From: Nostoc sp. 'Peltigera membranacea cyanobiont' N6 | GTDB lineage: Bacteria; Cyanobacteriota; Cyanobacteriia; Cyanobacteriales; Nostocaceae | Direction of reading: 5' to 3' | DNA: 64,000 nt | NCBI RefSeq assembly: GCF_002949735.1 | Contig: NZ_CP026681.1 | Coordinates: 7,160,501-7,224,500 of the forward strand | Shown: positions 44,632 through 54,389 of the stretch, piece by piece | How positions within the stretch are numbered: the first letter of the stretch is position 1 | Layout: each line of letters begins with the position of its first letter | Made by a program: the position numbers and the translations under genes | The notes under the pieces: generated by a model | What the model saw: the letters and a program-made list of their open reading frames with translations, nothing else | What the model was told of the DNA's origin: nothing | Database searches by the model: none

Positions 44632-45426
44632 ATGGACTTGAAATTGCATGGTAAATCCGCGCTGGTGAGTGGCTCAACCGCAGGTATCGGTTTGGCGATC
44701 GCCCAAGGGTTAGCTCAAGAAGGTGCATCAGTGATTGTCAACGGTCGCTCTGAAGAAAGAGTAGCCCAAGCGATCGCTAAAATTCAACAAAGTACACCCG
44801 ACGCGAAACTTACAGGTGTTGTTGCAGACGCGGGTACTGCATCAGGGATAGAGCAACTTTTGCAAAAAGTTCCTCATGTTGATATTTTGATAAACAATGT
44901 CGGTATTTATGAGCCAAAAACCTTCTTCGATATTACTGATGAAGATTGGTTAAACATATTTGAGGTTAACGTCCTCAGTGGAATTCGTTTAAGTCGGGGA
45001 TATCTGCAAAAGCAGCTAGAGCAAAACTGGGGGCGGATAATTTTTATCTCCAGCGAATCCGGTATCCAAATTCCAGTCGAAATGATTCACTATGGCACAA
45101 CAAAGACAGCGCAGCTTGCGATCGCCAGAGGTCTAGCAGAAATGACTGTGGGGACTGGAGTCACGGTAAACTCTGTCCTCCCAGGGCCAACTCGTTCAGA
45201 AGGAGTTGAAGAGTTTATCACCAACCTGGCACAGGAACGTGGTATTAGTCCCGATCGAGTTGAGGCGGAGTTTTTTGAAAATGTGCGTCCAAGTTCCCTA
45301 ATCAAACGCTTTGCAACTAATGAAGAAGTAGCAGCGATCGTAGTTTACCTTTCTAGTCCCGTAGCTTCAGCAACTAATGGTGCAGCTTTACGGGTAGATG
45401 GTGGCGTTATTCGGTCGATTGTTTAG
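44632..45426 (+). CDS. Short-chain dehydrogenase/reductase
   Basis: 264 residues. The glycine-rich NAD(P) site reads SGSTAGIGLAIA (about 13-24), NNVG follows near 88, the catalytic serine is in ISSESGIQ, and Tyr/Lys are in HYGTTKTAQ. The NGRSEERV turn after the second strand suggests NADP preference. Substrate unknown. It lies about 200 bp behind the thioredoxin gene and may belong to the RexT-controlled oxidative stress group. Confidence 0.88.
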   Translation: MDLKLHGKSALVSGSTAGIGLAIAQGLAQEGASVIVNGRSEERVAQAIAKIQQSTPDAKLTGVVADAGTASGIEQLLQKVPHVDILINNVGIYEPKTFFDITDEDWLNIFEVNVLSGIRLSRGYLQKQLEQNWGRIIFISSESGIQIPVEMIHYGTTKTAQLAIARGLAEMTVGTGVTVNSVLPGPTRSEGVEEFITNLAQERGISPDRVEAEFFENVRPSSLIKRFATNEEVAAIVVYLSSPVASATNGAALRVDGGVIRSIV

Positions 45427-45582
45427 TAAATGGACTGTATTAAGAATTGGCTATTGGGAAGACTTTTTCCTTGTTACCAAGACTTTTCTTTCCAGACATA
45501 AACAGCCCATAACTAAAGTTTTTGACTACCTTAAAACGGACAATAACCTTTTCTTAGTGGTCTTTAGAGACTTTCGCTATTA

Positions 45583-45705
45583 GGGACTTCCAACAAATAA
45601 ATTACCCAATCTTGTGGGGTGGGCATCTTGCCCGCCTTAGTATATGGGCGCTCATGTTGCCCACCCCACAAAAAGTAGTTGAGTATTTTTTTATTTGGAA
45701 GTCCC
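45583..45705. mobile_element. MITE-like element, 123 bp, copy 2
   Basis: Terminal inverted repeats GGGACTTCCAACAAATAAA and TTATTTGGAAGTCCC, flanked by TTA on both sides (45580-45582 and 45706-45708). Exactly the same length as the copy at 553-675, with a similar palindromic interior. Confidence 0.75.
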
Positions 45706-45831
45706 TTAGACTGAGAATTTATTGTTAGGCGGGCTAAATGAGAATAGAATAGCCCTCTCCTTGTTCCCTTTATGTCTCAGCTATGGGGTTCTGAATTTTG
45801 AACTTTGAATTTTGAATTGGAGCAAAGCGAC

Positions 45832-46944
45832 ATGACTACTGATATCAACTTATTCTCTTCTTACCAGTTAGGGAATCTGGAACTACCTAACCGGATAGTA
45901 ATGGCACCCTTAACCCGAAATAGAGCAGGTAAGGGAAACGTACCACACCAACTGAATGCTACCTACTACGTCCAACGTGCTTCCGCCGGACTGATTATTG
46001 CCGAAGCAACACAGGTAACTCCTGAAGGACAAGGCTATCCCGCTACACCAGGAATTCATTCGCCAGAACAGGTTGAAGGATGGAAGTTAGTAACCGATGC
46101 CGTACATCAGGCGGGAGGAAGAATTTTTCTGCAACTATGGCATGTAGGCAGGATTTCTCACCCAGATTTACAACCAAATGGAGTTTTACCTGTAGCACCT
46201 TCTGCGATCGCTCCGAAAGGTGAAGCTGCAACTTATGAGGGGCCTAAACCCTTTGTAACTCCCCGTGCTTTAGAAACTTCAGAAATACCGCAGATAGTCG
46301 AACAGTACCGTCAGGGTGCGGCAAATGCTCTAGCCGCTGGGTTTGATGGGGTAGAAATTCACTCAGCTAATGGTTATTTAATAGATCAATTTCTCCGCGA
46401 TCGCACCAATCAACGGACAGATAAATATGGCGGTTCCATTGAAAATCGCGCCCGATTCCTGTTGGAGGTGACTGAGGCGGTAACTAGTGTGTGGGATTCT
46501 AACCGAGTTGGGGTACGTTTTTCTCCCAGTGGGACTTTTAATGATATAGGTGATTCCAATCCCTTGGAAACATTCGGTTACGCATCTCAAGCCTTGAACC
46601 GATTTAATTTGGCATATCTGCATATTTATGAGGCAACAGAGGCAGATATTAGACATGGCGGGATAATTGTACCCACCAGTCATATCCGCGATCGCTTTAC
46701 AGGTACGCTCATCGTCAATGGCGGTTATACTCGTGAAAAAGGCGATGCGGTGGTGGCAAGCAAAGCAGCCGATTTAGTGGCCTTTGGCACGTTATTTATA
46801 TCAAATCCAGATTTACCCCGACGCTTGGCTTTAAATGCACCACTAAATGAACCAAATCAAGCAACCTTTTACGGTGGCAGTGAAAAAGGATATACAGACT
46901 ATCCATTTTTGTCAGCTGCTAATGAGGCAGTAGCTCAGGCGTAA
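45832..46944 (+). CDS. Old yellow enzyme family alkene reductase
   Basis: 370 residues from the ATG at 45832 with GGAG upstream. FMN-binding TIM barrel: RIVMAPLTRNRAG near the start, QLWHVGRISH, the EIHSANGYLIDQFLRD segment with the catalytic His-Asn pair, and FGTLFISNPDLPRRL near the end. Role: NAD(P)H-dependent reduction of activated C=C bonds such as in alpha,beta-unsaturated aldehydes, nitro compounds or peroxides. It lies in the oxidative-stress group behind rexT, thioredoxin and SDR. Heptamer repeats lie just before the ribosome site (TTTTGAA type) and at the stop codon (TAATTCG type). Confidence 0.92.
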   Translation: MTTDINLFSSYQLGNLELPNRIVMAPLTRNRAGKGNVPHQLNATYYVQRASAGLIIAEATQVTPEGQGYPATPGIHSPEQVEGWKLVTDAVHQAGGRIFLQLWHVGRISHPDLQPNGVLPVAPSAIAPKGEAATYEGPKPFVTPRALETSEIPQIVEQYRQGAANALAAGFDGVEIHSANGYLIDQFLRDRTNQRTDKYGGSIENRARFLLEVTEAVTSVWDSNRVGVRFSPSGTFNDIGDSNPLETFGYASQALNRFNLAYLHIYEATEADIRHGGIIVPTSHIRDRFTGTLIVNGGYTREKGDAVVASKAADLVAFGTLFISNPDLPRRLALNAPLNEPNQATFYGGSEKGYTDYPFLSAANEAVAQA

Positions 46945-46968
46945 TTCGTAATTCGTAATTCGTAATTA
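46942..46968. repeat. Heptameric STRR array (TAATTCG type) at a stop codon
   Basis: Three and a half copies of TAATTCG whose first TAA is the stop codon of the old yellow enzyme gene. Same arrangement and orientation as at 36155-36187. Confidence 0.8.
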
Positions 46969-46981
46969 TAAGTCTTCCTTG

Positions 46982-47049
46982 GGGACTTCCAACAAATAAA
47001 TTGCCCACCCCACAAGAGGTAGTTGAATATTTTTTTATTTGGAAGTCCC
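46982..47049. mobile_element. MITE-like element, internally deleted copy 3
   Basis: Terminal inverted repeats GGGACTTCC and GGAAGTCCC with only 68 bp in total. The left half of the internal palindrome is missing compared with the 123-bp copies. Flanks are TTG and TAA, so no clean target duplication. A further end-like fragment (AATTGGAAGTACCTAA) follows at about 47053-47082. Confidence 0.65.
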
Positions 47050-47212
47050 TAAGAGTATTTTTGTAATTGGAAGTACCTAACGTTTTGTTCTCTTACCAGA
47101 AGTGGTATATTGGCACTTGATCTGACCGAGTACAAACTATACATAAGCCCGCAGGCCAGAGAAGTCGAGGTGTTGTACTCACTACTACACGATAGGAAGG
47201 GAGAGTGGGCTT

Positions 47213-49891
47213 ATGAACAAAAATACTGGGCAAAGTGGTGTTTTTCCTCTGTTTAAAGGCGTACCTCTACGTCGCATTCTCGTAGCGTTGTTTGTGCTGC
47301 AAATCTTCCTAGCTGTGGGATTGACTGCATACTTATCAATCCGCAATGGGCAAAAGGCTGTCAATGAGGTAGCTAGCGAGTTGCGTTATGAAGTCGCTAA
47401 TCGAGTAGAGCAAAATTTACAGGCTTATCTCTCAACCCCCCGTCAAGTACTGCGCGGTAATCAAAATATCATTGACATCGGGTTGCTGAAGATGGAAAAT
47501 CTGGCTACTTGGGAGTTATATTTAATCAAGCAGTTAGAGATTTTTCCTGATGCTGTTGTTTTAACGGCAAGTAACGAACAGCAAGAACATTTAGGGGTAG
47601 AAAAGCTCAACGATCGCCAATATTTACTCAGAAAAGCCGATAAGTCAACTGGTTCCGACCTTTACACCTACAAAATTGACTCTCTTGGTCAACGTACCCA
47701 ACTACCAGAAGTCATCAAAAACTATGATGCGCGATCGCGTCCTAGTTATCAAGCAGCAGTTACTGCCAAAAAATTCAGCTTTAGTCAGATTTTTACTTCC
47801 ATCACCGAACCAACGCTTCTAATTAGTGCATCTCAACCTATATATGACTCTCAAGGTGAGTTACTCGGTGTCAACAGCACTCTAACTCACGTATCACAAA
47901 TTGGGGATTTGCTACAAAATATTAAAGTTGGCAAGTCTGGGCAAGTTTTTATTATCGAGCGATCGGGGCTATTAGTCGCAAGTTCCACAACCGAAGAACC
48001 ATTCCGCCTCCAAAATGGTAAACCGATTCGGTTGGCAGCTTCCCAAAGCAGGAATGCTTTTACTCAAGCCAGCGCTAAATATTTAGAAACTAAATTTAGT
48101 AACTTTGACCAGATTCAGAGTTTACAGCAACTAGATTTCTCTTTTGACGGCAAACGACAATTTTTAGAAATTAGACCGTTACAGGGCGAACCAAATGTCA
48201 ACTGGTTGATTGTAGTAGCTGTCCCAGAAGCAGACTTTATGGGACAAATCGATCGCAACACTCAAACTACAATTTTTCTCTGTCTGGGAGCATTAGGATT
48301 AGCTACTTTACTAGGAATTATCGCCGCCCGTTGGATAACTGTGCCAATTCTCTACTTCAGCACGGCGACAAAAGATTTAGCTGATTTTACCAAGGTTGAA
48401 GAATCGGTGGCAATTCAAGGCATTAAAGAAGTCGAGGTGCTGGGTGAATCTTTCAAGGAGATGATGCAGCATTTACGTAAAACCTTTACTGCACAGATTA
48501 CTAAAAATGAAGAATTAGAATTGCAAGTTAAGCAGCGAACTCAAGAATTACAGCAAGAGATTCAAGTAAATATTAACAGCCAGCAAAAACTGGAACAGCA
48601 TAATCGAGCCTTGGCAGAATTAACAAATCACAAGGCAATTTCAGAAGGAAATCTAGAAACAGCATTTAAAATCATCACTGAGAAAGCTGCCAATGCTTTA
48701 GAAGTAGAAAAAGTGGGTGTGTGGTTATTTAATAGCGATATCTCCGATAGGCAGCGCCAACGCACCAAACTACAATGTATAAGTCTCTACGAACGTAGCA
48801 ATCAGAAACATTCGGCAGGTGTAGAACGCGATCGCGCAGATTATCCCATCTATTTTAAATCTCTGACATCTGCCCGCATCATCGCCGTTACCGATACTAG
48901 CACCGATTTACGGATACAAGAATTATGGGATGAACAGCTAGAACCGAAGAATATTGTATCCCTAATTAATACCTCCATTTGGGTTGGGGGCGAAGTGGTG
49001 GGAACGGTATTGTACGAACAGATTGATATTCCTCGGATATGGGAACTGAGCGAGCAAAGCTTCGTTAGCTCAATCGCTGAATTTGTCGCCCTGACATTAG
49101 AAGTGTGCGATCGCAAAAGTGCAGAATCCGCCCTGCGTGAGGCTGAAGAAGCTGCCGAAGTTGCAAATCGTGCCAAAAAGACCTTTTTAGTAAATATGAG
49201 CCATGAACTGAGGACTCCCTTAAGTTCTATTCTGGAGATTGCAGAAGCACTCCAAAATGAAGTCCACGGTACTGTAACTGAAGAACAGCGCCAGTTCTTA
49301 AATACCCTCGAATCTAGCGGTAAGAACTTACTAGAATTGATTAACCAAATCCTTGAGCTTACCGACATTGAATCTAGCAAGATCCAACTGCAACTAGCTG
49401 CTACTTCGATTCTAGAATTATGTGACTCTAGTCTCAGTTTCGTGAAGAATTTAGCGTTACAAAAAAATATTCAACTGAGTCTACAAATCCCTGAAGAACT
49501 CGAACCTATCGAAGTTGATGAGCGTCGTATCCGCCAAGTATTTATCAACCTCTTGAGTAATGCTGTCAAGTTTACTCATGACGGAGGAAAAGTTTGGATC
49601 GAAGTTCAGCCAACTTCTACAAATGAGTATATCTTTTTTAGCGTGGTAGATACAGGTATTGGTATGCTTTCCGATGACCTTTTCCAATTATTTCAACCTT
49701 TCGTGCAAGTTGAAAATGCTTCTACCCGTCGTTCCGCAGGCACTGGTTTAGGATTAGTGATGGTGCAAAAAATTGTCGAGTTGCACGGTGGGACTGTCCA
49801 CGCCGAAAGTCAGTTAGGCAAAGGTAGTCGATTTACAGTCAAACTTCCGTGGAAAAAGGTTAGAGAGGAGGAAGTGATGATTAATTATTAA
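47213..49891 (+). CDS. Membrane histidine kinase with Cache, HAMP and GAF domains
   Basis: 892 residues. TM1 at about 20-42, a periplasmic double-Cache-type sensor (about 45-345; GKSGQVFIIERSGLLVAS is typical), TM2 at about 352-375, HAMP to about 425, a coiled coil, a GAF domain (about 465-635), HisKA with His in NMSHELRTPLSSILE and HATPase_c (INLLSNAVKFTHDG, DTGIGMLSDDLF, GTGLGLVMVQKI). All kinase motifs are intact. No receiver domain, and no response regulator gene follows. GGAAGGGAGAG supplies the ribosome site. Signal unknown; Cache suggests a small extracellular ligand and GAF a second intracellular cue. Confidence 0.9.
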   Translation: MNKNTGQSGVFPLFKGVPLRRILVALFVLQIFLAVGLTAYLSIRNGQKAVNEVASELRYEVANRVEQNLQAYLSTPRQVLRGNQNIIDIGLLKMENLATWELYLIKQLEIFPDAVVLTASNEQQEHLGVEKLNDRQYLLRKADKSTGSDLYTYKIDSLGQRTQLPEVIKNYDARSRPSYQAAVTAKKFSFSQIFTSITEPTLLISASQPIYDSQGELLGVNSTLTHVSQIGDLLQNIKVGKSGQVFIIERSGLLVASSTTEEPFRLQNGKPIRLAASQSRNAFTQASAKYLETKFSNFDQIQSLQQLDFSFDGKRQFLEIRPLQGEPNVNWLIVVAVPEADFMGQIDRNTQTTIFLCLGALGLATLLGIIAARWITVPILYFSTATKDLADFTKVEESVAIQGIKEVEVLGESFKEMMQHLRKTFTAQITKNEELELQVKQRTQELQQEIQVNINSQQKLEQHNRALAELTNHKAISEGNLETAFKIITEKAANALEVEKVGVWLFNSDISDRQRQRTKLQCISLYERSNQKHSAGVERDRADYPIYFKSLTSARIIAVTDTSTDLRIQELWDEQLEPKNIVSLINTSIWVGGEVVGTVLYEQIDIPRIWELSEQSFVSSIAEFVALTLEVCDRKSAESALREAEEAAEVANRAKKTFLVNMSHELRTPLSSILEIAEALQNEVHGTVTEEQRQFLNTLESSGKNLLELINQILELTDIESSKIQLQLAATSILELCDSSLSFVKNLALQKNIQLSLQIPEELEPIEVDERRIRQVFINLLSNAVKFTHDGGKVWIEVQPTSTNEYIFFSVVDTGIGMLSDDLFQLFQPFVQVENASTRRSAGTGLGLVMVQKIVELHGGTVHAESQLGKGSRFTVKLPWKKVREEEVMINY

Positions 49892-49910
49892 TTTATTGCC
49901 CTGACGATAT

Positions 49911-50612
49911 CTAAGCTATGTGACGATAAGTAGCAAACGGTAATCCAGTGCGCTGTTTAACATCAATTAAAGATTTATACTCACCTCGTTGTTGCCTTTC
50001 TGCAACAATTTGTTCTGCGATCGCTCCATCCAGTCCACAAGTAATTAATTCTGGAGTTGAATATGTATTTAATCGTTTCCAAGAATAGTCAGCTTCTTTT
50101 TTATAGTTATAGCTAAAAGTAATTAGCGGTGTAATTCTAGCTACCTGCTTTTCTGGAATTCCAGCTACTTCTGTTAATTCTTCAACATGAGTGAAAACAT
50201 ATCCCTCATTCATCAGGGATTCAATATTATTTGCATAAACTATGGGCAGCCCTAAATAGTTAACTAGTTCATTTTTAGAGCATTCATTAATATCTATTTT
50301 ATCACGAGTACTGGCAACTAAGTTTGCTAACTCTTGTTCTTCAGGAATTGGTAAATTCTTCGGATAAAGTTTGACTAAGAAAGCTTTTTTGAGGTACAAA
50401 GCAATGCCAATCTGAGCCATCCAAATCACAACGGCTAGACTATTTGCAGATAAAGCTAAAGCTAAAATAGAGGTGCTAATCCCTAATACAATCCAAGTAT
50501 TAGTCTTGGATTTATAACCGGCATAGGCAATAGCAAATCCCCCAAATGTCGGAATTAATGATAACCACACCCAAACAGGAGTTTGTTGAAACCAAGATTT
50601 AGATTGTGACAC
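49911..50612 (-). CDS. Membrane protein with helix-hairpin-helix repeats
   Basis: 233 residues from a GTG at 50612. Three hydrophobic segments occupy about 10-75. The cytosolic rest has two ComEA-like helix-hairpin-helix units: KIDINECSKNELVNYLGLP (about 108-126) and LITCGLDGAIAEQIVAERQQRGEYKSL (about 190-216). Such units bind DNA in ComEA but are also found in other protein-binding settings. Function unknown. It lies 24 bp downstream of the TM2/SHOCT gene on the same strand. Confidence 0.72.
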   Translation of the reverse strand: MSQSKSWFQQTPVWVWLSLIPTFGGFAIAYAGYKSKTNTWIVLGISTSILALALSANSLAVVIWMAQIGIALYLKKAFLVKLYPKNLPIPEEQELANLVASTRDKIDINECSKNELVNYLGLPIVYANNIESLMNEGYVFTHVEELTEVAGIPEKQVARITPLITFSYNYKKEADYSWKRLNTYSTPELITCGLDGAIAEQIVAERQQRGEYKSLIDVKQRTGLPFATYRHIA

Positions 50613-50636
50613 AGGAAATCAACCAATGATTTAGAT

Positions 50637-50978
50637 TTACAAAGATTTCAGAAGATTTTGGCGCTTTTCTTCATACTCTTCTGCGGTAATTACACCAGAA
50701 TCAAAAAGATTTTTCAAATCAGCTAGCGCACTAGTTGCATCTTTAGCAGATATTGGCCCACTTGCGCTTGCGATACTTTGATTATACTTTATATTGAATT
50801 CGGCATCTGACATGAGAACTAGTACAAAGAACTCAACAAAGGCTATTAAAGATGGAATACAAGTCCAGAAAAACAATAAGTATAAAACACCTTCAAGATT
50901 TTGTCCTAGATAAAATTTGTGAACTCCCAGCCACCCACCAAGAAAGCAAAGCAGAATAGCTGTAGATTTAGTCTTCAT
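50637..50978 (-). CDS. TM2 domain and SHOCT-tail protein
   Basis: 113 residues from the ATG at 50978 with GGAAGG upstream; the longer open frame to 51035 has no such site. The TM2 domain has two membrane segments with the conserved hinge (FLGGWLGVHKFYLGQ, then YLLFFWTCIPSLIAFVEFFVL). The C-terminus is a SHOCT motif (LKNLFDSGVITAEEYEEKR). Role unknown; SHOCT tails mediate protein contacts. Probably cotranscribed with the helix-hairpin-helix gene. Confidence 0.8.
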   Translation of the reverse strand: MKTKSTAILLCFLGGWLGVHKFYLGQNLEGVLYLLFFWTCIPSLIAFVEFFVLVLMSDAEFNIKYNQSIASASGPISAKDATSALADLKNLFDSGVITAEEYEEKRQNLLKSL

Positions 50979-51051
50979 GACATTTCCTTCCTTAATTAAC
51001 TCTAATAAATATCTATTGGCGGACAATCCAATCAATTGTTTTATTCTCTAA

Positions 51052-51258
51052 TTATTTATGTGGTTTACTAGTAATTCTTGCTGTTATAAAATAAATAATT
51101 ATTATACATAGCTGAGATTCCATTAAGACTAAATAACCTTTGACTATGTAGTTAAAATCTAGGTTGGAATTGAAATAAAAAATTAGGCCGCCCATTGCCA
51201 GATATGGAACCAGACGCAACCGATGAATATTTAGTATTTGGTTATTCAATTTGTTCAT
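51052..51258 (-). CDS. Possible small membrane protein
   Basis: 68 residues with two hydrophobic segments (VPYLAMGGLIFYF; LVLMESQLCIIIIYFITARI) and a basic tail. Ribosome site poor. It lies 73 bp upstream of the TM2 gene on the same strand. No family recognised. Confidence 0.4.
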   Translation of the reverse strand: MNKLNNQILNIHRLRLVPYLAMGGLIFYFNSNLDFNYIVKGYLVLMESQLCIIIIYFITARITSKPHK

Positions 51259-51713
51259 CAGTAGATAAAGTGATGTTAACCAATAATTAATTGTAAATAA
51301 TTGATCGGTAACTAAAAAGTTGCTTAATCTAATAAGAGCTTGAGCGTATTTACAGGCAATTCTAGCTAAAGTTTATCTTTGAAGCTTCATGAAAATTACT
51401 GATTTATTTAGATTTAGATCGATATATTTCCGTAAAGCTTCTATAGCTTTTAGCAGTTTTTGACCCCTTTTTTCTCAGTCTGTGTGAGAAATCCGGGCTA
51501 ATTCCACAATCTCTGGAAGGCACAGCGCTGCGGGTAGTCCAAAGGGCGTTGCACTTGCCCTCTACTGTTCAATAGCTTAAAAGCTGTAGTAACAGGACTT
51601 ACACAAAACTTTACAATTCAGGAATTGCTACTACCCCGTGTAGTTTTGCGTAAGTCCTAAGTAATTATCCTACATAGCTTAGAGCAGTTTTTAGTCCATT
51701 CGACCCTGAACGC
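51259..51713. other. Intergenic region without a supported gene
   Basis: About 455 bp between the NHLM transporter stop and the small membrane protein. Two short segments, GGACTTACACAAAACTTTACAATT and its relative TTTTGCGTAAGTCC (51595-51658), form an imperfect inverted pair and may help terminate the transporter operon. Nothing else was seen. Confidence 0.35.
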
Positions 51714-54389
51714 TTACGTCATTTGTCGTGCCATCAGATTAGCAAATAACCCCTTTTGATTCACTAATTCTTCAAACCTACCTTGCTGGACAACTCGACC
51801 GGCTTCAATCACATAAATTCGGTCGGCGTTGCGGATGGTACTGAGGCGATGGGCGATAATTATGCGCGTTACTCCTAACTGGTCTAAGCTGGTACTAACT
51901 ATGGCTTGAGTACGATTATCTAAAGCACTGGTAGCTTCATCAAAAATTATAATTCTCGGTTTTAATACTAAAGCACGAGCAATTAGTAGCCTTTGACGTT
52001 GCCCACCAGAGAGATTTGTACCCCCCTCCGAAATGACTGTGTGCATCTCCATTGGCATTGACTTAATATCATCGGCAAATCCAGCCATCCGTACTGCTTC
52101 CCAAGCTTCATCCATTGTTACTAATGCGCCACTAGAAATGTTTTCAAATATCGAGGCGCTATTGATGCGACCATTTTGCAGCACTACACCAATCTGCCGA
52201 CGCACTGCTGATGTATCTAAGCCGGATAAGTCTTGACCATCGTAGTAAATAGTGCCATCTTTTGGCGTTTCAAATCCCAATAGCAGCCTAATAATCGTTG
52301 ATTTGCCACTACCAGAAGGCCCTACCAAAGCAATCAATTCTCCTGGATCTGCTTCAATCGTCAAATCATCTAAATTGAGGGGCCCATCTTCGCGGTAACG
52401 GAACGTCACGCGATCGACTTTTACTTTACCTGTTAACCGCCCCGGATCGCTTTTGCTCAGGTCGATTTCTGGTTGAGCCTGAAAGATGGGCTTTGCACGT
52501 TCCCAGAAAATGCTGATATCTAATATGCTGACTATGGTGTTACTCAGCTGAGTTGCCCCAGCAATAAATATGGCAAAGGCAGAATTAAATGCCAGAAATG
52601 TACCTGTAGATAATCCTGTTTGGCTTTGAGATGGGGCTTGTGTAATTAACGTAACTGCCAGCCAAAAGATAATTATCGAACTGACAGTTGGCATGGCGGT
52701 GTTAAATATCGCTAAAACATCTTCAATTACCTCTGTACTCAACTTGAGTTTTAGCTGCTGACTATACTTTTTTGCCCAGTAGGCAAAAGCCCGGTCTTCT
52801 GCATTGCTGACTCTGAGTTTGGAAACACCAGCAACCATCTGTACAGTAAAACCAAAAATTTCCCCCTCTATTTCTTCTAAAGCACGCAACTTTTGGCGAC
52901 TAAGTACACTTGAGATAGTGGTGAAGATGATTGCAACTAGCGCTACTGCTACTACAACTAAAGCTAGGCTGGAACTGTAGATAAATAACAATCCCAGATT
53001 AAGTAGAGAGAAGAAGCTCGTAAAAACAGTGCGTAGCACTGTGTCATTGAGTTTCTGACGAATTTGTGTTACCGCAGAAACACGAGATTGCAAATCTCCA
53101 ATTGAATATTCACGAAAGAAAGATACCCGCAGATTAAACAATCTATCCCATAAGGCTGCTTGGGAGTCTAAACTAGCTTTACTTTCTAATCTCAGACCGG
53201 CAAAACCTTGGGCGATTTGAAAAATTATCGTACCAAAGGTGGCGGCTATCAGACCCAATCCAATTTGCATTAACAACCCTCTGTCTGCATCGGGAATAAC
53301 GGAATCGATGAGGATGGCGGTTGCTAAGGGGGTTAACATTCCTAGCAATGCACCAACAACACCAGTAAGGAAGATAACAACCAGTTCTCGAATTTTCCCC
53401 TTGAAGGCAAATAGAAGTAAGTCGATCGCAGTTACATTATTTTCGGGTATGGGACGATAAAATACATGGGCAAAAGGAGCTAGTTGCTGGGCAGTATCCT
53501 TGTTTACAGGGATGCGAACGTGCTTCTGGGGGTCAAAGATTTCGTACTTTCCTACCCCTGCTGGTAGCAGTGCAACAGGAAAATTATCCTGATTAGTGTA
53601 TGCCAATAAAGGGCCGCTATCTTTTTGCCACCATCGGTCATTGAGTAATACTCGGCGGATGCGAATCCGGGATGCACGCGCGATCGCTTCTAATGGTTCT
53701 TTAATCCGATTCATGTCTTCAGAACGTACAGGTGGCAAAATCTTAATTCCTAATGCCCTTCCCACTGCACCTGCGGCAATCAGCAGTGGTGTACCTGTCT
53801 GCATCAGTTCGGCTTGCTTGGGTTTGAGGACTGATGCTAATTCTCCTAAAGCATTGACTTTTGCCTGAGAGTTAAGTTGTTCCCGTGCTTGGAATTGAGT
53901 CCATTTTGTTGCCGACTCTTCCTGTTCTATTTGAGTCAGAATTTCGCACAAATTATCGTGCAGTTCACTCAGAGTAACTTGGATGGCGTTCCAGTTGGTA
54001 AGGTTTTCAGGGTGGGAAAAAACTGTTGGAATAGAAGAGCGATCGCCCACACAACTTTGAATATTTTTCTCCCAAATCTGTACTAACTGAAGCAAACTTT
54101 CTGCCTCGTCTTTCTCCTGTCTTATCCCTTCCTCACATTCCTGTACAGATATTTGCAACAGCACAGTATCTTCTATCGATATCGCCAAAATTTTATGGTT
54201 ATCAGCCGATACCCCAAACAATACTTCTCCCGGATTGACACCAAATAGATAACGGCGAACGCCTTCAATACCTTGCTGGATGGGAATAGCAAACACAGCG
54301 ATCGCACCGGATTCAATTTGCCAAACTGTTTGGGGATTGTCTAATATTAGGGATTGATTACCCGCGAGCAGTAATTTGGAATCACTCAT
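51714..54389 (-). CDS. NHLM-type peptide export ABC transporter without peptidase domain
   Basis: 891 residues. The N-terminal 320 residues are unique to this type, with a cyclic-nucleotide-domain-like beta roll at about 15-85. Transmembrane domain at about 325-600 (six helices) and nucleotide-binding domain at about 650-885: Walker A GPSGSGKSTII, signature LSGGQRQRLLIARAL, Walker B IIIFDEATSALD. It matches the NHLM/NHLP bacteriocin ABC2 family (TIGR03797 as recalled). Expected role: inner-membrane export of a modified peptide with the HlyD-like and C39-ABC proteins encoded divergently. Its start overlaps the cyclase stop by 8 bp, so translation is coupled. Confidence 0.9.
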   Translation of the reverse strand: MSDSKLLLAGNQSLILDNPQTVWQIESGAIAVFAIPIQQGIEGVRRYLFGVNPGEVLFGVSADNHKILAISIEDTVLLQISVQECEEGIRQEKDEAESLLQLVQIWEKNIQSCVGDRSSIPTVFSHPENLTNWNAIQVTLSELHDNLCEILTQIEQEESATKWTQFQAREQLNSQAKVNALGELASVLKPKQAELMQTGTPLLIAAGAVGRALGIKILPPVRSEDMNRIKEPLEAIARASRIRIRRVLLNDRWWQKDSGPLLAYTNQDNFPVALLPAGVGKYEIFDPQKHVRIPVNKDTAQQLAPFAHVFYRPIPENNVTAIDLLLFAFKGKIRELVVIFLTGVVGALLGMLTPLATAILIDSVIPDADRGLLMQIGLGLIAATFGTIIFQIAQGFAGLRLESKASLDSQAALWDRLFNLRVSFFREYSIGDLQSRVSAVTQIRQKLNDTVLRTVFTSFFSLLNLGLLFIYSSSLALVVVAVALVAIIFTTISSVLSRQKLRALEEIEGEIFGFTVQMVAGVSKLRVSNAEDRAFAYWAKKYSQQLKLKLSTEVIEDVLAIFNTAMPTVSSIIIFWLAVTLITQAPSQSQTGLSTGTFLAFNSAFAIFIAGATQLSNTIVSILDISIFWERAKPIFQAQPEIDLSKSDPGRLTGKVKVDRVTFRYREDGPLNLDDLTIEADPGELIALVGPSGSGKSTIIRLLLGFETPKDGTIYYDGQDLSGLDTSAVRRQIGVVLQNGRINSASIFENISSGALVTMDEAWEAVRMAGFADDIKSMPMEMHTVISEGGTNLSGGQRQRLLIARALVLKPRIIIFDEATSALDNRTQAIVSTSLDQLGVTRIIIAHRLSTIRNADRIYVIEAGRVVQQGRFEELVNQKGLFANLMARQMT

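Noticed and set aside
47120..47140. NtcA-like GTA...TAC site upstream of the Cache histidine kinase
   Set aside because: The spacing is seven bases, not the eight of the NtcA consensus.
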